DNA of 64,000 nt from Eucommia ulmoides (lineage: Eukaryota > Streptophyta > Magnoliopsida > Garryales > Eucommiaceae). Of the stretch, positions 23,264-35,301 are shown one piece after another. The stretch's first letter is position 1, and each line of letters begins with the position of its first letter. The translations under genes and the position numbers were made by a program. The notes beneath the pieces were generated by a model that was given only the letters and a program-made list of their open reading frames with translations, had not been told where the DNA came from and did not search any database. The stretch lies in assembly GCA_016647705.1 (NCBI GenBank), contig CM028326.1, forward strand, positions 2,976,001 through 3,040,000, written 5' to 3'.

Positions 23264-23944
23264 ATGGAAATCTGTTCAGGAGCTCTGGAGAGAGAGAACC
23301 CATCTCCTGCAAACTCCCCAAACAGTAATGGAAGCAGCAGCAACAGCAATGGATCGGCCCAAATCCATCCGCCGCCGCCGCTAACCCCGAAACCCATATC
23401 CAGATCCGAACCCAATCCTTACCCGACTACCTTCGTTCAAGCGGATACATCGACATTCAAGCAAGTGGTTCAGATGCTTACTGGATCATCCGAGACGGCG
23501 AAACATGCGTCCAAACAGAATTCCTCGTCAGATCCGCCGGTTTCCTCGAAAGGGTCCATCCCGCCGATCCGGACTGGGCAGAAGAAACAGGGGTTCAAGC
23601 TTTATGAGAGAAGAAATAGCCTGAAGAACGGACTGATGATTAACCCTTTGATCCCGGGTTTCGTTCAGAATTCTGGGTTTTCGCCGCGGCAGCAGGAGAT
23701 CCTGTCTCCGAGCATACTCGACTTCCCGTCGCTCGTCCTCAGCCCTGTTACCCCCCTGATCGAAGACCCATTTCACAAGTCTTCACCGTCGGTGGGTAAT
23801 TCTTCGGAGGAAGAGAGAGCTATCGCCGAGAAGAAATTCTATCTGCACCCGTCGCCAAGGACAACGACGCCGAGAGACTCCGAGCCGCAACTCTTGCCCC
23901 TGTTTCCGGTGACTTCGCCGCGTGTTTCTGGGTCATCTTCTTAA
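23264..23944 (+). CDS. VQ-motif protein, VQ4/VQ31 (MVQ1)-type, 226 aa
   Basis: An intronless gene. The defining VQ motif, FKQVVQMLTG, is at residues 65-74, preceded by a Ser/Asn-rich stretch and Pro-Pro-Pro-Pro. Downstream come KQGFKLYERRNSLKNG, then SPSILDFPSLVLSPVTPL, a block with several Ser-Pro/Thr-Pro sites, and a C-terminal part with more of them (HPSPRTTTPRDSE). That layout matches the MAPK-substrate VQ proteins (MVQ group), small nuclear cofactors known to bind WRKY factors and restrain defence genes until phosphorylated. This assignment is from family knowledge. I chose ATG 23264 because residues start to look like the family there; an upstream in-frame ATG exists at 23081. A 19-bp direct repeat links the 5' UTR (about 23218) to codons 5-10. 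Confidence 0.85.
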   Translation: MEICSGALERENPSPANSPNSNGSSSNSNGSAQIHPPPPLTPKPISRSEPNPYPTTFVQADTSTFKQVVQMLTGSSETAKHASKQNSSSDPPVSSKGSIPPIRTGQKKQGFKLYERRNSLKNGLMINPLIPGFVQNSGFSPRQQEILSPSILDFPSLVLSPVTPLIEDPFHKSSPSVGNSSEEERAIAEKKFYLHPSPRTTTPRDSEPQLLPLFPVTSPRVSGSSS

Positions 23945-24686
23945 AGACGATGGCGACTCTGTGAAGATGTAAAACCATGAGTAGTTGAGAGGAAGCGAAA
24001 CGGGTTCTTCATAATTCAGAGAGACCGGTAGAGATCTTGCCTTCAATTGTACAATTTGATTTCTCTCTCTCTCTCTCTCTCTCCACCATTGTTAAGAAAC
24101 AAATGGGCTTTCTTTACTTTTTTCCTTTTTTTTTTTTCCATCTAATTCTGGGTTGAAGAAACTCTAGAGTTCATCATCTTCTTCATCTTTTTTTTTTCAT
24201 CATTAAAATTTCTATAAATTTCTTACCACATATGGATGCAAATTTTGTGGGTAATTAATGAAAATAGTTTTTATTTTTGCTGTTTCATTGAGTGACTGAT
24301 ACAAGAATAAGCTAGTTGTCTCTATCACTAGTGGGATCAAATCCATATACATATTCATTGCTCAATCACATCCACACACACACATATATATACACACATA
24401 TATACATATAGAGAGAGAGAGAGAGAGAGTGATGGATGAAGAAAATGTCAATGGGGTTCGTCATAAAATTCAAATTCTTTTGAAAATAAGAACTTAGTTG
24501 TTTCATTATCTTGTGATAATGGGTAGGATCAAATTCATATTCGAAGAATATATGCACATGCACTATGAAGAAAAAAAATATTTTCTAATTGCTTTTAATA
24601 CTTGGATTACTTCCCATCTTCATAGCATATGTATGTACTTGCTTCTCAGATACAGAAATGGGCGTGTGTAGTGTGTGTGACAGATA

Positions 24687-24753
<67 letters not shown>

Positions 24754-25538
24754 CTTATGTGTAAGACTCTTGGGGACTGTGGAATGATGGAGGAGTTCGT
24801 TTTATTTTTTCAGTTTGCTCTAAGAATAGAACTGTGCTGCATGCATCAATATTATACAATTTTGTGCACAGTGATAGTCCGGTTGTTGAGAAGATATGTT
24901 TCTTGTTTGTCAACTAAGAATCAAATGGAGCAATTTAAGAATTAAATTTTGAATTTAATTATAAATGCACTAAGTCGATATAAAAAAGCGCACCTTTAAT
25001 ATTACCTAATGAGGTGATTAATCGAAGTACGCACAAAAAGACACCTTACCGGAAACAAATTTTAAAATAAAATTTTTCTCAAAATGATGTATCCATTTTG
25101 TTTTATTTTTAAGAACATGAGCAAAAATTACGATGGTAATGAAAGATTGTACATAAGGGGCGATGTCACATTTTGTTGTCAACCAAGATTCAAATTTTTT
25201 GAAAAGCACATTAAGAATTAAATCATGAATGCACCAGACTGGTGTAAAAAAGTGTTCCCTAAAAGTCTCTTATTTTACTTTCATATTCATATTTCTTTAA
25301 ATAATAATAATAATTAAAAATAAAAACCTTCCATATCTTTTTTTGATATCGTACTAGATTCTTGCTTCTAACAAGAAACAAACCATGTTCTAAGAACTTT
25401 ATTTCTTTCTTTTTTTCGAAACTGTGATGAACAACAAAACATTTTATTCCAAGGCATTGAAATATTTAATTGTTCATACGGTTTAGACATTTGAAATCTA
25501 TCTTATCATGTCACAATTAATACAACGACAGAAAATCC
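23945..25538. other. Spacer between the VQ gene and the DEP1-like gene (tail-to-tail)
   Basis: It opens with the VQ 3' UTR, then (TC)n at about 24061-24082 and (GA)n at 24411-24430. At 24687-24752 an (AT)n runs into an (AG)n of about 22 units. Two similar stretches, 'taatcgaagtacgcacaaaa'-type sequence at 24950-25060 and 25200-25260 ('aaaaagcgcacc', 'aaaaagtgttcc'), are diverged repeats. No gene or RNA was recognised. Confidence 0.6.
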
Positions 25539-28500
25539 TTAAATTTCTGAGAATGAGTTGACTGTCTTGAATCCATGATTCTCAGGAAGAGGAGCATTTC
25601 CTGTCCTAACAGAAATAACCACCTCCAAACCTGTCAAACACAATCCAAGGATCAAATATCAGAAGTTATATATATACACATATACAGACACACACACACA
25701 CACATATATATATATCATCAGATATTTCATGGCGGTTACCTGCAGTCTTTGCGGCTATGGCTTCTTGCAACACGTCGGTTACAAATAAAATCTGGGAAGG
25801 ATTATCCACTCCAACTGCCTGGAAAATTTCAATGTAACTGCTTGTTTCCTTCTTGTTTCTGTAATATTATAAGAACGGCACGATTTCATTTTCTTTTAAA
25901 AAATAAACATATATATAAATAAATAAAAGGCTACTAGGATATTGTCAATTATTTAACTTACCCGACTGCTGTGTCAAAAAAACCACATAAATACTTTCTC
26001 AAGTCCCCGTATTTCGTGTTACCAAAAATGAGCCTCTGCGCCAACCTGCTGCCGCTGGAATATATGTACACCTGTAGGTTAAATAAGCAGATGACACGAT
26101 AAATTCGATGCACTTTTCATGAAAATATGTATATATATATATATACAGAAAAACTCCCCAAAAAATAAATAATAAAAATAAATGACATTTCAACATATAT
26201 ATTTAAAAAAAAAAAAAAAAGGAGGTACCTTGATGCCTAGAGCGTGCCATTTTTCAAGAGCTTCGGGCACATCATCGAAAACTTCCCCCTCTAATTCATT
26301 ATTGAGAAATCCAGTGCGCCATATGTGCCCCTGAATGCATGCAAAAAAAAATTTCAGATTTTTTTTCCATGTGTTCATTTGTAATTCCAATTCCATGAAA
26401 CCAAACACTACCTTACGGAAAACAATTTTATTTTTTATTTTTTTGGCTTACTTGTAATTGCTTCAAAGCTGTGATCTTCCTATCAGCTTTAATCATTGCC
26501 TCAACATTAGCAACCAAAGCAGCAATTACTTCTTCTTTTCCAGCATCATCAGAAGGGATGGGCACAGCCCCGACAATCCCATGTTCTAAATCAACCTCCA
26601 CCTGCAAGAAGACGCAAATGAGAGACCAAGCGAGAGAGAGAGACGCAAATGAGAGAGAGAGAATGAACTCTTTTAGAAGCAATTTCAAGAGTAAAAAGGC
26701 TTTACTTGAGAGCGCAACAACTTGATATCATCTTGGGTTTCGGCAGTGTCATATGTTGCCTCCAGATGCCGCCTCACATTATTACGAGCATATGGAAAGA
26801 GGACAGTGGTCACAAACGATATAGGAGTAGTTGTCCCTTCGATGTCCAGAACAATGCACCGCTGCTCCACATTTTCAACAAATCAAATCGGGCTAATGCA
26901 ATATATATTTACACACACAAACACACACTTACACGGTGCCTAAAGCCACATATTTTAATTCAATATATTCCTCTTGAATATCGTATAGTTAATTCAAATG
27001 TACTAGGACTTTTTTGCCATAACCCCAAATTTTGCAAACTTACTATTAATCTAATCCACTTGATACAATAATTTTTTTAGAAGTTCAATAATTTTGTCAA
27101 AAGTCCAAAGTCACTCCACATCATAAAAGTTACTGTAATTTTCTATATGGAAAAATTACAAGGACTTTCATATAGTAAAGTAAGTTTGAACATTTGAAAA
27201 AATTATCGTATCATGCAGACTGCATGGGCAAAATTTTTTTAGTTGTGCACTGTTCACCAAAAACCCCATATATTAATTATGAAAAGAGATTTTGTTGAGA
27301 GTTTCTTACTTAGTTTCTCAACAAAATCTAAATTAACGGTTGAAAATGTCTTCAACCATTCAATAGTTAAAAAATGTCTCGAATGTAAATGTCTTATTTA
27401 TAGGATAGAATAGTATATAACCTTGCTTAAAGCACTAATTTAATTCAATGCGTTAATTTTGAATATCTTGTAGTTAGTTGAAATACATTAATCATGAAAA
27501 GTTATTTTGTTGAGAGTTTAGTATTTAGTTTCTCAACAAAATCTAAATCAACGGTTAAAAATGTCTCGAATCATCTAATGGTTGAAAATCTCTCAAATAT
27601 AAAACATGTCTTTTGATTTATAATATAGATATATGTATGTATATACATACACACACACACACGAGAAATAGCATTATAACTCTCAAACGAGAAATTCGAG
27701 CAAAAGAGAGAATATTTACACATGACGGCTCGCTATGATTTTCTGAAGTATGAGGTGCAGCTTCCACTGACATGTTTGTATTCCGAATGCCACCTAAAAC
27801 TCCACGGATGGGACCGTGAGTTGGGGTCGACCAATCCACGCCCAATTGTCGGAGTTTAATTGCAGCATCAAATAGATAATGATAACATTCCGCCTACAAC
27901 ACAAATTTTCAAGCATAACTTCTTTTAAAAAAAAAATTGCAGGTAAAAACGATAAGAAATGGAAGGGAAGTCCTTTGCATAAAAGATTCAAAGAGTAAGC
28001 AAGGCATAATATGACAAGGAGTAGGAGTAAGGTTAAGGTTTACACCATCTTTAAGGTAAAACCCATGTTAAATATCATTTTTCCCATTGCATGTCAATTT
28101 GCAGATATTGCGTGTTCCATTGTGTTGGGTTTATCCCACATCGGATGTGAAGGGGCTAATAGTCAGGTTGTAAGCATAAAGGAAAACCTCACCTCATGAG
28201 CTATTTTTTAAAGTTGAGAGAGGCCAAGACCACCCCTACACTAGTATCAAAACTCAAATTAGAACAATTCTAACTCAATAGCCACAAAAGGAGAAACCAG
28301 TAGAGAGTTAGCCGACCAGAGACCCGATTTATAAGCGGGAGATTGTTGAATTTATCCCAGATCATATGTGGAAGGGGCTAGTGGTCAGGTTATAAGTGTG
28401 AGGGAAAGCCTCACCTCATGATCTAACTTTTAGAATGAGAGAGGCCAAACACCATCCCATACATTGCATGACTACTGAAATCATCTCTCTCTTTAAATAT

Positions 28501-31136
28501 ATAAATAAACAAAACATGAGCATAATATTGGAGAGGTACAAGTTACATCAAGAAAATAATAGTTTTCTGAGACAAGTATTACCTTAAATTAAAACACAAG
28601 TCAAGGAACGATAATCTGAACTTGAATGATCTATAACCTAAGAATGGAGAACTAACTACATGGTATTGCAAGAAATGGTACCGCTAAGTCCTCACTACAA
28701 ACGAAACGAAAAGAAAAGAGAAAAGCACAAACCTGAGTTTTAGTACTGATCCAAGAATCACCCCATATATATACGCCATGGTTCCGAACTAGCACAGCCG
28801 TTGTTTTCGGATAAGCTTTGATCTATTCAAACAAAAAGGAGAGTTCAGTCAACCTTGGGGAAGGTTTTAATAAACAAAAAGAATCTCAACGCAAATGAAG
28901 GCTAGAGAGAGCAATTATGATACTCTGGAAAAAAAAACGGTTATTTTCAGTTAAGAGGCACGAGATAAATAAACAAGAATGAAATTAGTTTATCATAAAT
29001 TATGCAAACTAATTTCTCTCACTACAACACCGGAGTTTACATGGCCCAAAATGCTTAAATCAAGATATTAGTACTAGCTCACATGATACTTTATATATCA
29101 TAAAATCTTTTCTAATACTTCAAATATAGGATCTCACAATATCTCACTCAAAGATGCAATGTCCTTGTTGCGTTGGCTTAATTCGTCCCCTAGTTGGTGG
29201 TATATATAGCAGCCCATTAAAGGAAACAGAGTAGCCCAAAAGCGAACATGGGGTACCTATACTAGGGCCTCTGCCCCTCTACTCTTTATCAACACCATTG
29301 AGGTGTTGTGTCCAGACCATGGTTGCCCTGATACCATTTGAACGTCCCATCCAGCCCACTGGCCTAGTAACTTTTGAACCGCCAAAAATACTTACACCAA
29401 TGTATTAGTAGTAGTCCACATGGTACTTTATATATCAGACAATTTTTTGTAATATTTCCGATATGGGCTTCACGCTCACATAGATCAACTTTTATACTTG
29501 GTTTCATTTGTTCTTCTATTGAGTTTGGTCCTTTTTGGATGATAAAATAGCAAACTAATACCTAAAAGAAACAAAAAACTCATCAATAGAAGATGTAACA
29601 AAAACTCATCGATATGCAAGATTGAATGCACAAAAAAGGAACATACAGCTTCAGCAAGAGAATCTGTGAGCTCTCGCTCGTGTGCAGTGTTCTCTATTAT
29701 GGGAACCACGAGCTCATCATAATAGCCATGCCCTTGAATTCCTTTTATCATCTCCATATGAGTGATCTGTAAAACCCAAGAAAAAAATAAATAAAAAACT
29801 CGATGGATCTACATTTTCACCTTTTGGCACCAATTGTCCTATTGTATTTTAGGACTTATGGTGCCAAACTAGCGGTTGATGAGAATATTCAGAGTTCTCA
29901 TATGAAAAAAATATATTCAATCAACATTCGCCAAACAAATCCTTTCCAATATTAAGAAACAAAACCTTACGGCATGTTTGGTTGGCGGTAATAAAATGAC
30001 ATTCTGATGGGAATGGAATCAAAATCTAAATGGAAGGAATCGAAGCCATGGAATAAGAATTCAAAATGAATGCATGTAAAATTTTTAGATTATTACATGC
30101 GTTCATTTCTTATTCCAAGTTGAAGGCTCCGACTCCATGCAACCAAACACAACCTAAATCCAATATTCAAAACATCCCAATAAGAAGTTCAACTTAAAAT
30201 AGATATACCCGAAACTCTTTAGACGATGGATTTATCATTGTTACAAGACAGGATTCCATCCCATGACTGTGTATAACTGCACCAGCATTACGCATCTCGT
30301 ATGCCTGAAAACAAAGGTAAAAAGTGTTAAGAGGATCCAACTTAATACCGTATAGTTTCAAGTAGAGTAACTCATTTCATATATACACGTGCAATTGTAA
30401 CCCCGCCTTGCAAGTGATACAATCAAACGAACAGAAGAGAAACATTCAAACAATCTGGGATAAACCAATGAACTTCCTAGTCCTAGCTCTGATACCAAGT
30501 TAGAAGATTACAACTTAATACCATACGATTTCAAGTAGAGTAATTCCTTTCATATATAGATTACTTTGGGAAGCCTCACAGATTCGATGGGAGATTCTAA
30601 CAAAAAAGAGTTACTACCACAAAACAAAACCAATATTAAAAGTTCAATGTACTGTCAAGAGATATTGTCGTTGTGGTAGCATAAAGAAAATGTCATATCC
30701 CCAATTTAAAGTAGTTTTTGATTAGTTACCTAAAGAAGATTAGCCTTCACTATTTGGACACGAATAAAAGTCAAACCATACATTCGGATAAGTTCAAGAG
30801 AAGATATCAAAAGGTTTGGTAGGTGGTGTTTGGTTGCATGGAATTGGAATTAGAAATGAACACATGTAAAAATCTAAAAATTTACATGCCTTCATATCTA
30901 CTCTGTGTTCATAAATGCTACCATAATGACCAAAGAAGAATAAGAATAACAGCAAATGCGCATCCATCGGCTTTTTTTTTAGGGTTGGTATCAGAAATAT
31001 AGTTCCTCCCAATCTAATATATGATTTGGCAGTTATCTCCGATCAATGCTAAGTGATTTCGTATGAACCACAATGAACTGGCCTATCTCCTTGCAATTGT
31101 GATTAAAAATCAATGATTTGTATAATGATTCAAGCT

Positions 31137-31178
<42 letters not shown>

Positions 31179-31771
31179 CAATCATAATTCATTTATACCA
31201 AATTTCAGACCACTGGCTTCAATAAAACAAATAGATAATCTGCAAAGATTTCAAAACCAGTAACAATCTCTGAGTAATCAAACCTTTAGGAACAGAGGAG
31301 CACAATCAGAACACTTAGGAGGCTTGTTGGGGTAAGGCTTTGCGAATGGAGCGCACAGTACAGACCCACTTGGAGACAGGACGTACATATCCTCTGAGAG
31401 CATTCTTTCCTTCTGAACGCCTACCCAAAACATCGGAAATAATCCAATTAATGACCCATAAACCAAAACCCACAAACGAATCAAGTGAAAAAAGAAGAGA
31501 ACAAAGAAGGGTTTTATGTGAAATTTTAAGGGAAAATACCAGAAGGGGACATGACGATGAGCTGTTGGGGTTTAGGGATGGAGTCATCGTGGACCTTGAT
31601 TGTGATGCTGCCGCCGGTGCCTGAGACCCAACCCAGGTTGTAGAATTGACGGCAGAGGTCCGATATCAGAGTCTTTGTTTCTCTGACTTGATTGCTCTCC
31701 AAATACGCCTGTGATGTTGTCGCCATTTTCACGCCGTTTACACCCAGTGTTGCTCCTGAGATTGCTGCCAT
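25539..31771 (-). CDS. DEP1: Methylthioribulose-1-phosphate dehydratase/enolase-phosphatase E1
   Basis: Exons, minus strand: 31771-31540, 31420-31284, 30304-30209, 29766-29647, 28822-28733, 27893-27720, 26861-26706, 26601-26452, 26330-26229, 26071-25962, 25858-25740, 25630-25539. All borders are GT-AG, phases agree, and the product is 525 aa, near the usual plant size. Residues 1-283 are a class II aldolase-fold dehydratase: [13 protein letters not shown], zinc ligands HSHG (His135, His137) and NHG (His210). From 284 a HAD phosphatase follows, [13 protein letters not shown] with nucleophile Asp289, then YIYSSGS and FVTDVLQEA motifs. The enzyme turns methylthioribulose-1-P into the acireductone precursor in the cytosolic Yang (methionine salvage) cycle, which recycles sulphur from ethylene and polyamine synthesis. 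The plant fusion of two bacterial activities is known. Introns carry TRIM and MITE fossils, but the coding sequence looks intact. Confidence 0.95.
27060..27268. repeat. MITE (ggtgaatagttcacaaat family) in DEP1 intron 6
   Basis: The minus strand reads 'ggtttttggtgaacagtgc-cacaactaaaaaaattttgcccatgc', matching the copies at 50250-50405 and 59020-59585. The interior ('taattttctatatggaaaaattac') folds back on itself, so a hairpin transcript is expected. Confidence 0.6.
27280..27600. repeat. Duplicated ~190-bp unit with internal hairpin, DEP1 intron 6
   Basis: Two copies start at about 27285 and 27487. Each has 'gattttgttgagagttt...tttctcaacaaaatctaaat' (a 13-15 bp inverted repeat with a loop of about 20) followed by 'caacggttgaaaatgtct'. 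It could be a tandem duplication or two insertions of one small MITE. Confidence 0.65.
28123..28461. mobile_element. TRIM-like LTR fossil in DEP1 intron 5
   Basis: Two direct repeats of about 117 bp (28123-28238 and 28344-28461) begin TGTTGG/TGTTGA and are about 80% identical by eye. They are separated by a 105-bp non-coding interior with an initiator-Met-like primer site after the first and a purine-rich stretch before the second. CATTG flanks both sides (28118-28122, 28462-28466). This is the structure of a terminal-repeat retrotransposon in miniature. It looks structurally whole but old, given the divergence of its two ends. Confidence 0.7.
29040..29480 (-). mobile_element. TRIM-like LTR fossil in DEP1 intron 4
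   Basis: Two related stretches, 'gatattagtactagctcaca-gatactttatatatca' (about 29065) and 'tgtattagtagtagtccaca-ggtactttatatatca' (about 29400), bracket a non-coding interior. On the minus strand the interior holds ATGGTATCAGGGC, an initiator-Met tRNA primer-binding site. The borders are approximate. It is an old, non-coding element. Confidence 0.55.
29968..30165. repeat. MITE in DEP1 intron 3
   Basis: The left CGGCATGTTTGGTTGGCGG is answered by the inverse of AGGTTGTGTTTGGTTGCATGG at the right. The flanks TTA and TAA would fit a PIF-type target. Fragments of the same 'aatggaattggaattagaaatgaa-cacatgtaaa' family occur at 14965-15055, 26350-26410, 30820-30900 and 59850-59930. Confidence 0.6.
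30329..30602 (-). mobile_element. TRIM-like LTR fossil in DEP1 intron 2
   Basis: On the minus strand an LTR starting TGTTAGAATCTCCCATCG at 30602 and ending '...ttaagttgtaatcttctaac' is followed directly by TTGGTATCAGAGCTA, a good initiator-Met primer site. A partial second LTR ('caacttaatacc-tatagtttcaagtagagtaa') lies at 30329-30385. It is the same family as 33284-33650. It is incomplete and non-coding. Confidence 0.65.
30605..31283. other. Rest of DEP1 intron 2
   Basis: Holds a half MITE at 30820-30900 ('ggtggtgtttggttgcatgg') and an (AT)n of about 18 units at 31139-31176. Nothing coding was seen on either strand. Confidence 0.6.
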
Positions 31772-32046
31772 TTCTTATAAGTGTGCGCGTATCTAAGCGC
31801 GATTATAATAATAACTTTAAAAAAGTAAAGTATATGGGAGAGAGAGAGAGGGATTGCAGAGACAAGCCACCGTGGATGATTCTCCTGGCAAAATGAAGAA
31901 GAAGATGAGATTCTGTTTCTGTGTGCCGGCTGGTGACTGAAGCTCAAACTCTGATTGGACCACGTGGAAGGGGTTCCCCAGATTTGCTTGATTCTTTCTG
32001 ATTTATCTCCATATTTTATTTTATTTTCCAAGTGGTTAGAAAAAGA
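31772..32046 (-). promoter_or_regulatory. 5' UTR and promoter side of the DEP1-like gene
   Basis: Upstream of the ATG at 31771 on the minus strand. It includes CT-rich leader sequence (31835-31860) and a CACGTGG-containing stretch (31959-31966) within 200 bp of the start. CACGTGG is the plant G-box/ABRE core; whether it is used is inference only. Confidence 0.45.
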
Positions 32047-32245
32047 GCTTTCATCACAAGACCTTTAACTACAAAATAACTGTTAGGTTAAAGGTTCGCT
32101 TGACTTAAAATTGTTGATAGAACTCTGGTTGGATGGCTGCGAAAAAATACTTATTGAGAGAGATAATAACGAACCCCGAACGAGATTAATCTCACATCTT
32201 GTGTGAATGTGAAGACACTCGTGGATATACAAAAAAAGATAACTG
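32047..32245 (+). mobile_element. tRNA-derived SINE, diverged copy
   Basis: The end 'attgagagagataataacgaaccccgaacgagattaatctca' followed by 'gtgtgaatgtgaagacactcgtgg-atatacaaaaaaa' matches the minus-strand SINE at 17170-17372. The head ('tcacaagacctttaactac') is poorly preserved. Confidence 0.55.
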
Positions 32246-32384
32246 TTAAATTAGAAGTCTTAGGTTAATTTATCCTCGTTAATATGATTCTAAATAATTT
32301 TTTTAGAATAAATATTTTGTTCTAAAATAAAAAGATAAAAATATTTTAAAATTTTAGAAACCTAATGGAAGGAGAATTGAATGA

Positions 32385-32780
32385 ACAGCTTGAACCTTAG
32401 TAGCTGAAATTGATTTCTTGGAAGTCTTTCAGTGATGAGAATGTCAGCCAATTGATCATTGAAATGAACATGAACAACTTAGTTATTTTTCGTAGAACTT
32501 TTTCCTTTAAAAAAGAGTAATCTACCTCAATATACTTTGTTCTCCAATGAAAAACAGGGTTAGCGACCAAGACCAAAGCGGGCTGATTGTTACACTATAG
32601 GGCAGGAGTAAGGACTCCTAATACTTGTAAATCCTGAATAAGAAAAAGTCAACCATATAAAGCTCAGAGGTATCTTATGTCACTGCCCCATACTCGGCTT
32701 CGATTAAGGATCTAGACATAATAGGTTACTTCTTTGATGATCAAAAGACTAGTTTGTCACCTAGCATCACACAATATCCT
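32385..32780 (-). mobile_element. Ty1/copia pol remnant (RNase H end)
   Basis: On the minus strand, short peptide blocks in different frames match the end of copia pol, for example a form of 'WRTKHI', 'VHVHFNDQLADIL' and a following Lys/Leu stretch. It is a broken fossil with several breaks; no LTRs could be tied to it. Known family order places these motifs at the 3' end of pol. It is an old copy. Confidence 0.55.
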
Positions 32781-33283
32781 GTATTGTTTCTTCTGTTTGT
32801 TTGGTTGTTAGCTCAATCTAAGTCCGAAACGACTTGAAAGTCGAGAGCTTTGTTTAAACTAAAGACCATAAGCATGAGCTCCTTTTAGCTGCTTTAGGAT
32901 TATCTTTACTATAAGAGAGATGCCTATTCTCTTGTTAGTTAGATACTGCAATCCTCTAACTATACTTCTGAACCGAGTATAATTTTTCTTTTTCTTTTTT
33001 GTTTATGGTAAGGTATTGTTCGGGTCAATTTACGCGCACCTCAACTAATCACCTCCCAAGGCGATTTTAGGGGTGCACTCCTCCACATCGCCCTAATGCA
33101 TTCAGAATTAAATTCAAAATTTAATTCCTGGAGTACTCCACAGGAGAGTTGAACCTTAGTTGACAATGAAATGGGACACTTCCTCTTACCAACCAAACTA
33201 ACACCTCTTGGGTGAACCCTGTATAATCCTCATAAGGTATTTTAATTGAGATAATAAAATTTCAAATTAACCTTATTAAGCAT

Positions 33284-33650
33284 GTTAGATTCATGTCTTA
33301 CGTCGATTACTTGAGAGTTTCCAAAACATTATATAAATTAAAGAAATTACTCCATTTGAAAACATATAATATTAAGTTGGAATCTTCTAACATGGTATCA
33401 GAGACAAGGTTATGAGAATTCTCCTCTCGTTTTTTTGTAGTCAAATTATCTGTACAAACTGAGGGGTGCATATTTCTCATAATTCATTTTTAGTCAAATC
33501 ATATGTGGAAAGGAGAGAGGGGATTGCACGTAAGAGCGAGTATTAAATTATTGTCCCACATCGATCACTCCAGAATTTCCAAATCACTATATAAGCAAAA
33601 AGAATTACTCTACTTGCAACCATGTAATATTAAGTTGAAACCTCTTAACA
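33284..33650 (+). mobile_element. TRIM-like LTR fossil
   Basis: Two diverged direct repeats of about 110 bp (33284-33392 and about 33540-33650) each end '...taatattaagttg-aa-ctt-taaca'. The first is followed at once by TGGTATCAGAGACA, an initiator-Met primer site. It is the same family as the minus-strand copy at 30329-30602. It has no coding interior, and the repeats are diverged enough to suggest age. Confidence 0.65.
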
Positions 33651-34008
33651 AATTACATCATATCTCATTTTGTCTTTTTTTTTGGGGGAGGGGGGAAGGC
33701 ATATATATATATATATTTTGTGTGTGTGTTTCGATGTCAAGTCCCATATTTTACTCTTAATTTTTTTTAAAAATCTCTAATCAATTGCAACTTGTGTTTT
33801 ATTCCCACGCGTTAAAAAAAGACAGAAGGTCCAATACACACGCATATACTCTCGTAGTTTTATGTATCTAACTTGTGTGTAAAATATTTGTTAATTGTAA
33901 CAAATATTACACAAGTACATGTATTATAATTACATGTAATTTGTAATTACGTATAACTAATATTACACAAATACATGTAACTAATATTAAACAAATATAG
34001 GTAATGTA

Positions 34009-35301
34009 GGTGGTGTTTGGTTAGTGTTCTCACTTTTCTCAACCCAACTAGGATGAATTAGTTTGAGTTGACTTGAGAATTTTGTTTCCTACCGGGAACA
34101 TAATTGCGTTTGGTAACGACAAATTTTTTTTTTGTTTTGGGAACAAAATCGCGTTTGGTAACGATATTATCCTAGAATTGTTTCCACACCAAAATCAAAA
34201 AATCAAAGCGAGAACTTTTATTCCTTGACCAAAAAATCAAAAAATTATCGACACTTTATTTCTTGAAAAAAAGAAAGAAAAAACAACCAGCAAGAACAAA
34301 CTGAATGGAGATACCTGAACAAGAAATCATCAATTACTCAAAATTGTGACGAAAAATGAAATCGAAATCGATTCCGTCATGGATGAACAATGAAATCAAA
34401 ATCGAACAAGAAATCCATCGTGAACGAACAACGAAATCGGAGATCATCACCTGAACAAGAAATTCATCATGAAAGAACAACGAAAACGAAATCGATTCCG
34501 TTAATGAGCAACGAAATTGAACCTTAAACTAAATTCAAGAACCAAACCCTAAATCGATTTGAGTAGTGAAATTGAAATCGAAAATCGAAATCAATTTCTT
34601 GATCAATTTCAGTAACGAAATCGAAAATGAAGCCCTAAACCAAAATAAAAAATCAAACCCTAAATCTATTTGAGTAATGAAATCGAAATGAAAAATCGAA
34701 AATCGAAATCGATTTTGAAGGCGAGAAGGAAGAACGATTTCAACAACAAAAAAAGAGAGGAGAATGAACGATTTTGATGAAGACGATGGCGACAGTTGTG
34801 GGGGTTATGGCGTTGGAGGCTACGAAATCGGAGGGAGATGGCGTTGGAGGCCAGGAAATTGGTTGAAACAAAATCAGAGCCCTATTTCGTCGTCGGCTGA
34901 GAAATCGCTGGCGACGGCGATGGCTATGGCGGTGATGGGAGGCCGATTTCATCGTCGGCTGTAGATGGCAAAGGAACGACCGTCGGCTGTAGATGGAGAA
35001 GGAATGATAGAGAAGAAGGATATATGAAAGGAAAAAGTAAATGGAAATGAGTTCAACCAAAGTAGAACACTGGACCAACTAACAATTTGTTTAATTCTTA
35101 GCGTGTCCCACATTTAGGATGGGTTGAGTTGGGCACAAAAAAATAATTTTTTTTTGTTTCTTATTTTTCTTAAGATTTTGAGAATCAATTCTCATTTTTT
35201 GGGTTCGATTGGATTGGATTTTGTGTTGCCAAAAGCGTTCCCAAAAATCAATCCCATATTTTTTAGTTGGGTTGGGTTGGAAACACTAACCAAACGGAGC
35301 C
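34009..35301. mobile_element. Non-autonomous TIR element, ~1.29 kb
   Basis: The left end GGTGGTGTTTGGTTAGTGTT and the right end (inverse of GGCTCCGTTTGGTTAGTGTT) form 20-bp terminal inverted repeats with 4 mismatches. Sub-terminal 'caacccaact' and 'gcgtttggtaac' blocks are also inverted. Flanks GTA and GCA could be a worn 3-bp target; the superfamily (PIF/Harbinger by its ends) is tentative. The interior is full of 'gaaatcgaaatcgattt' repeats like the MULE at 4045-6160, plus a GC-rich part (34770-34960) that may be captured. Confidence 0.65.

Noticed and set aside
34764-35078. Gly/Asp-rich and Ser/His-rich open frames
   Set aside because: They lie inside the TIR element's GC-rich interior on both strands and have no recognisable domain; a captured fragment remains possible.
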